In this document: piece after piece, positions 52,421-61,375 of the stretch
Layout of the letters: each line of letters opens with the position of its first letter
Position numbering within the stretch: the stretch's first letter is position 1
Assembly (NCBI GenBank): GCA_965242745.1
Contig: CBDETG010000107.1
Span: forward strand, 1-64,000
From: JABAAI01 sp965242745
GTDB taxonomy: Bacteria; Spirochaetota; Leptospiria; Leptospirales; Leptonemataceae
Direction of reading: 5' to 3'
Length of the DNA stretch: 64,000 bases
Program-made: the position numbers and the translations under genes
The notes under the pieces: model-generated
What the model saw: the letters and a program-made list of their open reading frames with translations, nothing else
Database searches by the model: none
What the model was told of the DNA's origin: nothing

Positions 52421-53061
52421 CTATTCTATATTTAGGGCTCTGACAAAGGCCTCCAAGGCTCTGGAGCGATGGCTGCGGCTGTTTTTGGTCATGGCATCCA
52501 TTTCCCCAAAGCTCATTTTTGAGCTCTGGGTCCCAAAAAATCGCATCATAAGCAAATCCTTGTTTGCCGCGCAGCTCTTCAAGAATCAGTCCCTCTGCCT
52601 GACCCTCAAAAACATACTCCTGCTCCCCGCCGGCATAGAAAACAAGCGCACATACAAAACGCGCTGTGCGTCTTTCCCTGGGGACCTGCTGCAATTCTGA
52701 GAGCAAAAGCAGGCAGCGCTCCTCAGCGCTTAGGTGCGGGCCGCCATAGCGCGCGCTTTTTAAGGCCTGGACGCCCATCCAGAGCATCAACAAGCAAGCC
52801 AGAGTCATCAGCCAGGCAGATATGGGAATAGTACTTTGCATAGGCCCTTGCCTTGAGCGCCGCATTGCCTATGAAGCTGTCTCTATTTTCTTCTACTTCC
52901 AAAGAGGCCTTTTGCCCTTGCTTTGCAAGCTGGTGCGGCGCAAGGACGGGGATGGAGAACCTATGGAGGATCTTTTGGATTTCCCCAAGTTTATGCTGAT
53001 TAGAGCTGGCCAGGAGCAGGCCCTTTGCCTGCAATTCCTGCTTGAAAGACGCTAGACTCAT
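52421..53061 (-). pseudogene. rdgB: dITP/XTP pyrophosphatase RdgB, two frameshifts
   Basis: Nucleotide-pool-cleaning enzyme hydrolysing dITP and XTP. LLASSNQHKLGEIQKIL (N-terminal motif), CLADDSGLLVDALDGRPG (active site), SARYGGPHLSAEER, GFAYDAIFWDPE and, after the second shift, KMSFGEMDAMTKNSRSHRSRAL, the normal C-terminus. Each shift is one extra A in an A5 run (near 52763 and 52527). Removing both gives 213 codons exactly. Decay or sequence error. Confidence 0.88.
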
Positions 53062-53223
53062 TTTGATTAAAAAACCATGCTAAGAGCTATATACTTAAAA
53101 ACACAAATATAAGAGGGAGTGCATGTATAGACATGGCAAAAAAGTCTATGCAAAATAAGGCGGCTGCGCAATGAAGATAGCTATGGTACGTGCCAAGCGC
53201 CAAGCAATTCTATAGACAACATG

Positions 53224-53692
53224 GTCACTGTCAATCAAAACATATTATACCGTTATACAACCCACGGACTGTAAAAGGCGGGAGATTATTCCCAGCAAAT
53301 TCTATTATCATTTGCTACAACCGCAACCATTGGTGAGCATGCGCTCCTAACCGTTGATTCGCTTGCAAATCAACGGTTTACATTTTTAACTAAAAAAACC
53401 AAACTATTCTAAAGAAATAGATATGAAATTATTTTTTATTATTGTTATATACTAGGTGAGTGGTGCAGGGTAAATACAAACTCAGCAAGTTTCGCTTCGG
53501 TAGATATGCCAAAATTTAAAAAAATCACAATCCCCCGCTATCTGAACAAAAACGCATTGTCGCCATTTTGGATCAATTTGAGGCTTTAGCGCATGATATT
53601 TCTATAGGCCTGCCCGCAAGAGCTCCAGGCCCGCCGCAAACAATACGAGTACTACCGCGAAAAGCTTTTGACATTCAAAGAACGGGAGATAC
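53224..53692 (+). pseudogene. hsdS: HsdS specificity subunit, C-terminal fragment
   Basis: Residues such as QNILYRYT, ATTATIGEHALLTVDSLANQ, YEIIFYYCYILGEWCR, SASFASVDMPKFKKI and SEQKRIVAILDQFEALAHDISIGLPA, then QYEYYREKLLTFKE, match the second target-recognition domain and end of type I specificity subunits. Several frameshifts and stops break it, and no N-terminal half or hsdM is visible. It belongs with the hsdR downstream. Confidence 0.75.
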
Positions 53693-53770
53693 GCTAAAAG
53701 CTGCCGGCTCTGACTTTTTTTCCGCTTTATTTTTCTTGACAAAATATCGTATCATAATAGTATATTCAAT

Positions 53771-54040
53771 ATGGATTGGAAAACGGCTTCTTTTAGCATT
53801 GCGTCAGTGTTGCTACTTGTGTCAGTGTATCTTGGTTTTATATACAGACCTAAAAAAGAGATAAGAGAAAATAGAGGCCTCATAATCAGATCCATAGCAC
53901 AAGATAAAGCCTCACGCAGCAAGGCGCCGCTCTCTGCGCAAGATAAAGCCTCACGCAGCAAGGCGCCGCTCTCTGCGCAAGATAAAGCCTCACGCAGCAA
54001 GGCACCGCTCTCGAATAGACGCGCAGGGGCGCATCCCTGA
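53771..54040 (+). CDS. Small membrane protein with 13-residue repeats
   Basis: 89 aa. One hydrophobic segment (FSIASVLLLVSVYLGFIY) then a basic tail with three copies of AQDKASRSKAPLS. TTGACA at 53736 with GTATAT about 18 bp on is a fair promoter. It lies between the hsdS fragment and hsdR on the same strand. No family known; this could be a small toxin-like or chance frame. Its position replaces the usual hsdS-hsdR junction. Confidence 0.4.
   Translation: MDWKTASFSIASVLLLVSVYLGFIYRPKKEIRENRGLIIRSIAQDKASRSKAPLSAQDKASRSKAPLSAQDKASRSKAPLSNRRAGAHP
53898..54013. repeat. 39-bp tandem repeat, three copies
   Basis: GCGCAAGATAAAGCCTCACG and the following 19 bp are repeated three times with one or two differences, encoding 13 residues per unit. 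Confidence 0.9.
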
Positions 54041-56899
54041 CTTTAGGCCACGCAGTCCATCATTCATCACTGTAATTTCCTTGGCTCTGGCTTCTATACG
54101 GTAGGAGATCCTAAAGATACTCAACAGTTTTAAAGAAGCGTTGGGAACGAATACTTGGGGAAGATTGCTTCACTTCAGCCCCTTAGAGAAACAAAAAGAG
54201 CATGCTTGCAGCTAAAAAATACGATCTCCTATGTAAAAACCCGCAGAGCACTGTTGTGGGGGAGTATGTGCGCAAAAACGGCGGCGCATCGGGCTATCAA
54301 AGCGAGGCTGCTCTCGAACGCGCGTTTATCGAAGAGCTGCAAAATCAGGGCTACGAATATATTAAATATCACGTCGGAGGCCGGGATGATTGGGAATCTC
54401 CGCCTGCAATTGGAGAGGCTCAATGAGATCCGTTTTAGCGACGCTGAATGGGATAATTTTTTAGAGGCGAAAATAGCCAATCAAAACCAGAGCATTGCTA
54501 AGAAAACAAGAAGCATACAGGAAGACTATATCAAAAGCCTGCGTCGTGATGATGGAACTGTAAAGAACATCTACTTTTTACGAAAAGACAATATCCATGA
54601 CAACGCTTTACAGGTGATCAATCAATACGCTGCCGCAGATGGCCTGCGCCCCAGCCGCTATGACGTGAGCATACTTGTAAACGGCCTGCCGCTGGCGCAC
54701 ATCGAACTAAAACGGCGCGGCGCCGCCATCCAAGAAGCCTTTAATCAAATTGACCGCTACCAACGCGAAAGTTTTGGGCATCACCGGGCTTTTTGAATAT
54801 GTGCAGATCTTCGTTATTTCAAATGGAACGCATAGCATGTACTATAGCAATACGACCCGCAAGCAGCATATTATGGAAACAAGCGCAAAAAGAAAAAGGA
54901 GCGTCATCACTCAAGCCATAGCTTTGAAATTACAAGCTGGTGGGCGGATGCTGCCAACAAAAGCATTCCAGACTTAATGATTTTACGAAGACCTTTTTTG
55001 CAAAGCACGCATTGCTAAATATTTTAACTCGTTACTGCGTATTTACGGCGGAGGAACAGCTTTTAGTTATGCGTCCCTATCAAATTGCGGCTACGGAAAA
55101 GATCATCAATAAAATCGCATGCGCCGCAAACCATAAAAAGTTTGGCAGCATTGATGCGGGCGGCTATGTTTGGCATACTACCGGCTCCGGCAAAACCTTA
55201 ACCAGCTTTAAGGTCGCGCAGCTCGCAAGCAAGCTCTCATACATAGACAAGGTCTTATTTGTAGTTGATCGTAAAGACTTGGACTACCAAACCATACGCA
55301 AATACGATAAGTTTGAAAAGGGAGCCGCCAATAGTAATACAAGTACCGCTGTCTTATCAGGGCAGCTGGAAAACCCCCATGTCCGCATTATCATTACCAC
55401 CATTCAAAAGCTCGCCCGCTTCATAGAGAGAAAGGCAAAGCACGCTATTTTTCATAAACATGTCGTACTGATATTTGACGAGTGCCATCGCAGCCAGTTT
55501 GGCGCAATGCACATGGCTATTACTAAGGCCTTTAAGAAATATTACGTTTTTGGATTTACCGGGACGCCGATTTTTACCCTAAACGCCGCTTCTGCTGGCC
55601 GGCCTGATTTCAAGACGACTGAGCAGGCTTTTGGCCTTAAACTGCATACATACACCATTCTAAACGCCATTGTTGATAAGAACGTCCTGCCTTTTCGGAT
55701 AGATTATGTTTCCACAGTAATGGAGGCTGAAGATATACAAGATAAGCGCGTTATAGATATTGACCGCCAAAAAGCTCTAGAAGCTCCGGAGCGTCTGGCA
55801 AATATCGTAAGCTATATACTGAAACATTTTCACCAAAAAACCAAAGGCGGCAGCTTGTATAAATTGAAAGGGCGAAACATAGCCGGCTTCAATTCCATTT
55901 TCGCTCTTTCTTCGATTGAGATGGCAAAGAAGTATTATGCGGAATTTAAAAAGCAGCTCAAGACGGCGCCGAGCGACAAAAAACTCAAAATAGCTATGAT
56001 CTATAGTTTTGGAGTCAACCAAGAAGAGGCGGATGGAATTACAGACGAAAACTCAGAGGATACCAGCGGACTGGACAGAGGTTCACGAGATTTTTTAGAG
56101 AAGGCCATTACTGATTACAATGAAATGTTTGGCACCTCATATAGCACCGAGCGTGATAAGTTTGAAAAGTACTACAAGGATATAAGCAGGAGGCTAAGAG
56201 AGCGCGAAATTGATATGCTCATTGTGGTAAATATGTTTTTAACCGGCTTTGACGCCACAACTCTTAATACGCTTTGGGTGGATAAAAATCTTCGATTGCA
56301 TGGCTTGCTGCAGGCTTATTCACGCACCAATCGGGTTTTAAACAGCATAAAGACTTTTGGGAACATTGTCTGTTTTCGCAATTTAGAAGAGCAAACGAAT
56401 GAGGCTATTGCTCTTTTCGGCGATAAAGATGCCGGCGGCATTGTGCTTTTGAAGCCCTACGCCGCATACTATAAGGGCTACAAAGACGGTGACAACGAAA
56501 TACGAGGCTATGCCAGTCTGGTAAAAGAGCTCTTGGAGCGTTTCCCTGTTGGAGAAAACATTATAGGAGAGCAAAGGCAAAGGGAATTTATTAAATTATA
56601 CGGTGAGATTTTACGAATGCGCAATATCTTAACTAGCTTTGATGATTTTGACGGTAACGAGATATTATCCAAACGTGACACGCAAGACTATCATAGCGCC
56701 TACATTGATCTTCATAATGAATTTCGCAAGAAGGAACAAGCCGAAAAGGAGAATATCAATGATGATCTTATCTTTGAGATGGAACTTGTAAAACAGATAG
56801 ATGTCAACATTGATTATATTTTGGACCTGATTAAAAAATATCGGGTACTATATACCTAAAACCACAAAAAATGTCACACCATTATAGTAATGTAAGGTT

Positions 56900-57790
56900 A
56901 TGAAGACATTGATGGACTTTACAAATAGATCTGCCAAACAAGCTGACTGCATAAAACATCTTGAAAGTATAAGATATAAGGATGGCATATATTGCCCACA
57001 CTGCATGCATACTAAAATCTATAAAACGCAAAAGAAGTATCGTTGTGCCAATAAAGCTTGCCGTAAAGATTTCACAGTCACAGTAGACACAGTATTTCAT
57101 AATAGCCAGATACCGTTACAAAAATGGTTTATTGCTATATTCTTAATTACTACAAGTAAAAAAGGAGTTTCCAGCGTTCAGCTTGCGCGTCAATTAGGCG
57201 TCACACAAAAGACGGCTTGGTTTATGGATCACCGCATACGCCACGCGTATAACGAGGATCAAGCAGTGTTTTCAGGCATAGTAGAGGTAGACGAAATGTT
57301 TGTGGGTGGTAAAGAAAAGAACAAGCACGCCAGTAAAAAGAAAGGCGCGTTGCCTCCGAAAGCCGCTGTCGTGGGCATAATCCATCGTGAGCAAAAGCAA
57401 GTCATAGCAAAGCACGTGCCGAATACAAAAGCAATAACGCTAAAGGGCTATATTTATGATAATGTAGCGATGGGCTCTGTTGTTATGACGGATGATAATA
57501 TGGGCTATAGGCGTATGCAGCATGCGTATAAGCATAGAGCAGGCAAGCATGGGCAAGGTGAATATGTGAAAGGTGAGTGCCACACTAATAGCATAGAGTC
57601 GTTTTGGGCGACATTCAAGCGTGGCTATATCGGGATATACCACTATATGAGCTCGAAGCATTTACAAAAATATGTTGATGAATTTATGTTTAGACATAAT
57701 AATAAAGAAATTTCAAGCGCAGGCTTATTAAATTTCACTTTAGAAAATATGAATAACAGAATAAGCTACAAGGAGCTCACCAGTGGATAA
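56900..57790 (+). CDS. IS1595-family (ISXO2-type) transposase
   Basis: 296 aa. An N-terminal zinc ribbon (CPHCMHTKIYKTQ, then CANKACRKDF) precedes a helix-turn-helix (SVQLARQLGVTQKTAW). The ISXO2-like DDE domain follows: VEVDEMFVGGKEKNKH (D1), VVMTDDNMGYRRM (D2), HTNSIESFWATFKRGY with the last acidic residue in ESFW, and a C-terminal MFRHNN block. Size and order fit the family. Its stop overlaps a small frame with a GTG start. Confidence 0.93.
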   Translation: MKTLMDFTNRSAKQADCIKHLESIRYKDGIYCPHCMHTKIYKTQKKYRCANKACRKDFTVTVDTVFHNSQIPLQKWFIAIFLITTSKKGVSSVQLARQLGVTQKTAWFMDHRIRHAYNEDQAVFSGIVEVDEMFVGGKEKNKHASKKKGALPPKAAVVGIIHREQKQVIAKHVPNTKAITLKGYIYDNVAMGSVVMTDDNMGYRRMQHAYKHRAGKHGQGEYVKGECHTNSIESFWATFKRGYIGIYHYMSSKHLQKYVDEFMFRHNNKEISSAGLLNFTLENMNNRISYKELTSG

Positions 57791-57899
57791 AGACAGCAAA
57801 GACAGCAAAGACAGTAAGGACAGCAAAGACATAGAGGATTGCTCATTTGATGAAGCTCTAGAGGTTCTTTTGAACCCGCTAAAGCAAAGCAGCAAGTAA
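57783..57899 (+). CDS. 38-residue accessory frame inside the IS1595 element
   Basis: A GTG at 57783 overlaps the transposase stop region. The product is four to five repeats of KDS (VDKDSKDSKDSKDSKD) then an acidic segment ending LEVLLNPLKQSSK. AAGGAGCTCACC upstream is a fair ribosome-binding site. It lies inside the terminal repeats. Such 3' accessory frames are known in some IS1595 elements, but I recognise no family here. Confidence 0.45.
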   Translation: MDKDSKDSKDSKDSKDIEDCSFDEALEVLLNPLKQSSK

Positions 57900-58436
57900 T
57901 TCTATGAACAGTCTTGTAACTCTGTCAATGAATGAGAAAGATTAGAGAGTATAAGCAAATGCAGCTATTTTAGACTATTCCTGTGGTTTTAGGTATATAG
58001 TACCCAAAATATCACGAAGGCCATACAAAAAACAAAGAGATACTAATTGACATTCAAAAAACCATTGCCTCTAGTCCTGAGTTGCGTAAGAAAAAAGAGC
58101 TTATCACTCAGTTTCTTTCTTCGCTTCAAACAGACGCTGTAATAGAAGAATATTGGGAGAACTTTGTGGATAAGAAAAAGATTGAAGAATTAAATCAGAT
58201 CATTGAAAGTGAAAATCTTGAAAAAACGAAAACCTATGAATTTATGAAAAACGCCTTTCGCGATGGTAGTATAACAACGACAGGTACAGCTCTCGCTGAT
58301 ATTTTGCCGCCTATGTCGCGCTTTTCTCCAACTGGAGAACGTACAAAAAAGCGCGAAAAAGTTATACACAAACTTAGCGATTTCTTTGATAGGTTCTTGG
58401 ATATTGCGAGTTTTTGATTTGGAAGGGAACATACCA

Positions 58437-58600
58437 TCGAGTAATCTGCCTCACAATGGGCGCCCCCGTTTACCCCTTTTCGTTTTTTCCACGATTTTAT
58501 AGCCTCTGGGTCTATCCAAACAGTGAGTTTCGTACGCTCCATTAGACTACGATTGTAACTTGACCAGTTACTAAGTTTATATTTAGATTTCAGGTGTTGT
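58437..58600 (-). pseudogene. IS5-family (IS903-group) transposase N-terminal fragment
   Basis: The minus strand reads KYKLSNWSSYNRSLMERTKL then TVWIDPEAIKSW, the usual N-terminus of IS5/IS903-type transposases (KYxxxNWxxYNxxLxxRGxLTxWxDxxAI). It runs into the end of hsdR after DYSM. No DDE core remains. The region 58600-58960 upstream holds the palindromic repeats. Confidence 0.7.
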
Positions 58601-58653
58601 TGTATAAGGGTGCGCTGGGCCTCTGCATGCTGTACATACCAGAACAATCCAGT

Positions 58654-58749
58654 GCAAATCATAGGCATTGCGTCACGAGCACAGGAGGTGCGAGAGTCTG
58701 GCGCTAAGGCATGGAGGCCGTTTGCGCCAAACCAATGCCTATGATTTGC
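58654..58749. repeat. Inverted repeat pair, 17 bp
   Basis: GCAAATCATAGGCATTG (58654-58670) and its exact reverse complement (58733-58749) flank about 60 bp. CCAATGCCTATGGCTTGCC downstream is a near copy, showing repeated expansion of the same motif. Confidence 0.8.
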
Positions 58750-58795
58750 CGTCATGGATGTCGCCCGCGCCAGACCAATGCCTATGGCTTGCCGT

Positions 58796-58961
58796 GGCGT
58801 TGTTGCGTAACTCACGAAATGGCCGATAAGTGCCATATATTGCGGTTATACGGCCTTCGTAAAATGGGAAACGCTACTCTCGAAAATGCTTGAATCGGCC
58901 TATAAGTGCTATATATTACGTGGAATCGCCGATTCTCGCTTTTGCGTTACGCAACAACGCC
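58796..58961. mobile_element. 166-bp MITE-like element with IS903-type ends
   Basis: GGCGTTGTTGCGTAAC (58796-58811) and its exact complement (58946-58961) are 16-bp inverted ends that look like IS903-group termini. The interior has two diverged copies of a segment containing ATAAGTGCYATATATT. The 9-bp flanks GCTTGCCGT and GCCCCCCGT agree at 6 of 9. An IS903-type transposase fragment lies 200 bp away. The same end occurs at base 1. Confidence 0.6.
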
Positions 58962-59014
58962 GCCCCCCGTCATCACCACAAGGCCCCTGCGCCGCTGAGC
59001 CTGCCTTTACGGTA

Positions 59015-59085
59015 GGCGAAGTGCAGTGTGCATTGGCACACTGCCTGAGCATATCGAATGCTCTGCCATCGGGCCTTTTGCCAGA
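59015..59085 (-). repeat. Fragment of the GAGCC repeat family
   Basis: GGCGAAGTGCAG and TATCGAATGCTCTGCC match, in reverse complement, the inner part of the 7143 copy (GAGTATTCGATACGCTCTGC, then ACTTCGCC), with an inserted hairpin TGTGC/GCACA between. Ends are missing. Confidence 0.5.
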
Positions 59086-59122
59086 TTACATCGACAGCCC
59101 GCGCCAAGGTCATGATACTGCA

Positions 59123-61087
59123 TTATCTTGTGTTTTGGAGTGGGAAGACCTTTGCTATGTTTCTGAGCTCTTGGTAAGCCCTGGCTATTTGTTCCTGCCT
59201 GCCCCTTTGCACGATCTCCTCGTAGAGCTGCCTTGCCTCTTCGAAGTCTCTGTTTTTCTTCGCTATTTGCGCCAGCTTTTCCAGGACATGAGGATAGTTC
59301 ATAGCCTCCTTCCTGAGCAGAAGGGAGTCTAACAGGGCTTTTTTTTGTGGAATTTCCAGATTGCGCAGTCTAAAGTAGGCATTTTGCTTTATCAGGTCTT
59401 GTTGTTTGCGTAGCTGCCCTTTGAGCTCATGTCTTTGGGCTTGGAGCTGCTTCCATTCCTTTTCTATCAGCGCAATAAGCGCTTCTACTGCGCCAAACTC
59501 CTTACGCGCAAGTATGAGATATTGCCGTGCAGCCTCCTCCTCTTGCTCTTTTTGGCTAATGTGCGCAAGTCTTTGCAGGCTTTCATAGCGCTTGGCGATA
59601 ACAAGGGCCTTGCGTGCTGCCTCCTTGTCTTGGGAAAATCCCTGAATCTGCGCTGCGGGCTCTTTTTCTAAATAGCTATGATAGAGCTCCTTAGCCCTTT
59701 GCCATTTCCCACTCTTATGATAATGCAAGTCTGCCAGGGCTTTGACTATGGCAGCAGTCTGCTCTTGGGCTGGAGCCGTCTGCAAAAAAGTCTCATAGCT
59801 CTCTGCTGCCTTGGCATAGTTATTCTGCTCTATATAAAGCCCGGCTAAACGCAAATACTGCTTTGATACGGCTGCAGGGGGCTTTTCTCCTGCCTGTGCA
59901 AGCGCATGGCGCAAATACAGGCGCTTGAAAAAGACAGCTTTCTTTAATTCTGAGGCTTCTTGGTAGGCATCGCTTAGTAAAGCAATGTAAAAGGGCTGAA
60001 GAGGATGAATTTTATGCGCCAGCTCCAAAAAAAAGATGTAAGAATACATATGTAAAGAAGGCCGTGCGCGCTTAGCAGGCAGTACCGCCCCTTTTGGATG
60101 CCCTGCCAGATAGGCCAGGCCCTCGCTCTTTGCAGCAAAGGCCCTGTCTTCTATTGCTAAACGTCTTGCCTGCAAAGCCATCCTATATGCTGCGTCCCCT
60201 TGCAGCTCTCTACGATTATTGTAATACTCCCTGTACTGCCCTTGGCGTATTGCTTCGAGCTTTTTTAGGGCATCTTCCCAGCTTGCCTGCGCCTCCCTCT
60301 TCTGGGCCCTCAGTGTATCAAGCGCTGCATCTTCCCCCCTTGCCATTTTTGCTAAGGCTATATCTACTTGGCCTGCTGCTTGCAGGTAAGCTTTCTTAAG
60401 GGCAAAGTATCGCTTTAGCTCTGCTTGAAAAATCTGAGCTGCTGCCTGGATTTGTGGATTCCATTCCTGCGCAATGCCTTCGTTAGAAGCGAAATAACGC
60501 CGCATCCATTGGTAACGCTCTTCTTTTTCTGCCAGACTTGCTTCCTCACTGAGCTCCCGGCGCCTGCCCTTGGGAAGCCAGCTTTCAGATCGAAAGGGCT
60601 GCAGCTGCGCCCTTTCCTCCAGTAAAGGGGGAGCGATAGCAGCATAACGAAAGGCCATAAGGTACTGTGCTAGTGATTTGCGAGGTTGATCTAAGGCTGC
60701 AAGGCATTTGGCTGCAAGAACGTGAAGGCGAAAAAGATAAGGAGATTCCTGTAAAAATTGCGCTTTGGGCTGATGTGCAGACGCAAAGGAGAGCTTTCTT
60801 TCATACATTCTCTGCAGCTCTTGTTCTAAAAGCTGCCTTTCTTGCGCGATAGGATTGTCGTTGGGAAGGCTGCTGTAGTAATTTTCTAAAAGCGAGGTGA
60901 CCCTTGCCTGAATTTGTTGGTAATTTGGAGCTTGTGCTTGGTACTGGAGTTCGAGTTCTCGTATGCTTTCTTTGCTTATTAGGGCAGAGGGTGAAAACTG
61001 CGCAGGCGCTGCGCTTTGAGAATGCAGGCTTTCATAAAAAACTAGAGCAAGGCAGGCAAAGGCAGGGAAAATATATAGAGACCTCAT
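59123..61087 (-). CDS. Secreted TPR-rich helical protein
   Basis: 654 aa. Signal sequence (FPAFACLALVFYESLHSQS), then a long Ala/Leu/Arg/Glu/Gln-rich helical region (about 40-330) and TPR-like helical pairs from about 350 to the end (LRLAGLYIEQNNYAKAAESYETFLQ, ALADLYHYKS, YLILARKEFGAVEALIALIE, EARQLYEEIVQRG). Probably periplasmic. No catalytic motif seen. The frame is intact, in contrast to the debris before it. Confidence 0.65.
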   Translation of the reverse strand: MRSLYIFPAFACLALVFYESLHSQSAAPAQFSPSALISKESIRELELQYQAQAPNYQQIQARVTSLLENYYSSLPNDNPIAQERQLLEQELQRMYERKLSFASAHQPKAQFLQESPYLFRLHVLAAKCLAALDQPRKSLAQYLMAFRYAAIAPPLLEERAQLQPFRSESWLPKGRRRELSEEASLAEKEERYQWMRRYFASNEGIAQEWNPQIQAAAQIFQAELKRYFALKKAYLQAAGQVDIALAKMARGEDAALDTLRAQKREAQASWEDALKKLEAIRQGQYREYYNNRRELQGDAAYRMALQARRLAIEDRAFAAKSEGLAYLAGHPKGAVLPAKRARPSLHMYSYIFFLELAHKIHPLQPFYIALLSDAYQEASELKKAVFFKRLYLRHALAQAGEKPPAAVSKQYLRLAGLYIEQNNYAKAAESYETFLQTAPAQEQTAAIVKALADLHYHKSGKWQRAKELYHSYLEKEPAAQIQGFSQDKEAARKALVIAKRYESLQRLAHISQKEQEEEAARQYLILARKEFGAVEALIALIEKEWKQLQAQRHELKGQLRKQQDLIKQNAYFRLRNLEIPQKKALLDSLLLRKEAMNYPHVLEKLAQIAKKNRDFEEARQLYEEIVQRGRQEQIARAYQELRNIAKVFPLQNTR

Positions 61088-61111
61088 AGATAGCGCAGCT
61101 TTTTTAATCTT

Positions 61112-61129
61112 TAGGCAGACCGGCTCTTA
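61112..61129 (-). repeat. GAGCC repeat end, reverse orientation
   Basis: CAGACCGGCTCTTA reads on the minus strand as TAAGAGCCGGTCTG, matching the left ends at 3973 and 7143. The rest of an element could not be followed into the 270-bp gap before the M3 peptidase gene. Confidence 0.45.
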
Positions 61130-61375
61130 GCATATGAAGGAAGGGCGCTTGCAAACAAAGCTCGTATTAGGCAGCATTCTATTGCCATTGCCGTCTATAA
61201 ATTCGGTAAGAATACAATATAACATAAGAGCCCCTGGCATGAGCTGCAGCTTTGCACTTGTTTGCTTCTTCATTCCCCAAGCGCTGTAGAGATATTGGAA
61301 AGGGAAATAGCAGAGTCAAGGTGAAAAAATCGATAGACAAAAAGCCTCTCAGCTGCTGTGCTTGCATTTAGCTTT

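Larger units (their letters stand above)
56843..58005 (+). mobile_element. Complete IS1595-family insertion sequence with 8-bp target duplication
   Basis: 1,163 bp bounded by perfect 23-bp inverted repeats (56843-56865 and 57983-58005, starting GGGTACTATATACC). The target duplication AAAATATC is exact at 56835-56842 and 58006-58013. 8-bp duplication is typical of IS1595. It encodes a full transposase and a small overlapping frame. Intact ends and duplication suggest a recent insertion, into the hsdR 3' part. Confidence 0.95.
54202..58417 (+). pseudogene. hsdR: Type I restriction HsdR subunit with four indels and an IS1595 insertion
   Basis: DNA translocase/endonuclease subunit. N-terminal nuclease (SRYDVSILVNGLPLAHIELKRRG) covers the PD-ExK region; GYVWHTTGSGKTLTS is Walker A, IFDECHRS the DEAD-like box and FGFTGTP motif III. 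The helicase C part includes FLTGFDATTLNTLWVDKNL and LLQAYSRTNR, with a helical C-terminus. Frame changes: extra G near 54392, extra G near 54773, a missing base near 54902 and a missing A near 54977. IS1595 sits at 56843-58005. Removing the IS with one 8-bp copy gives 3,045 bp, exactly 1,015 codons with net-zero indels. Non-functional as read. Confidence 0.88.
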
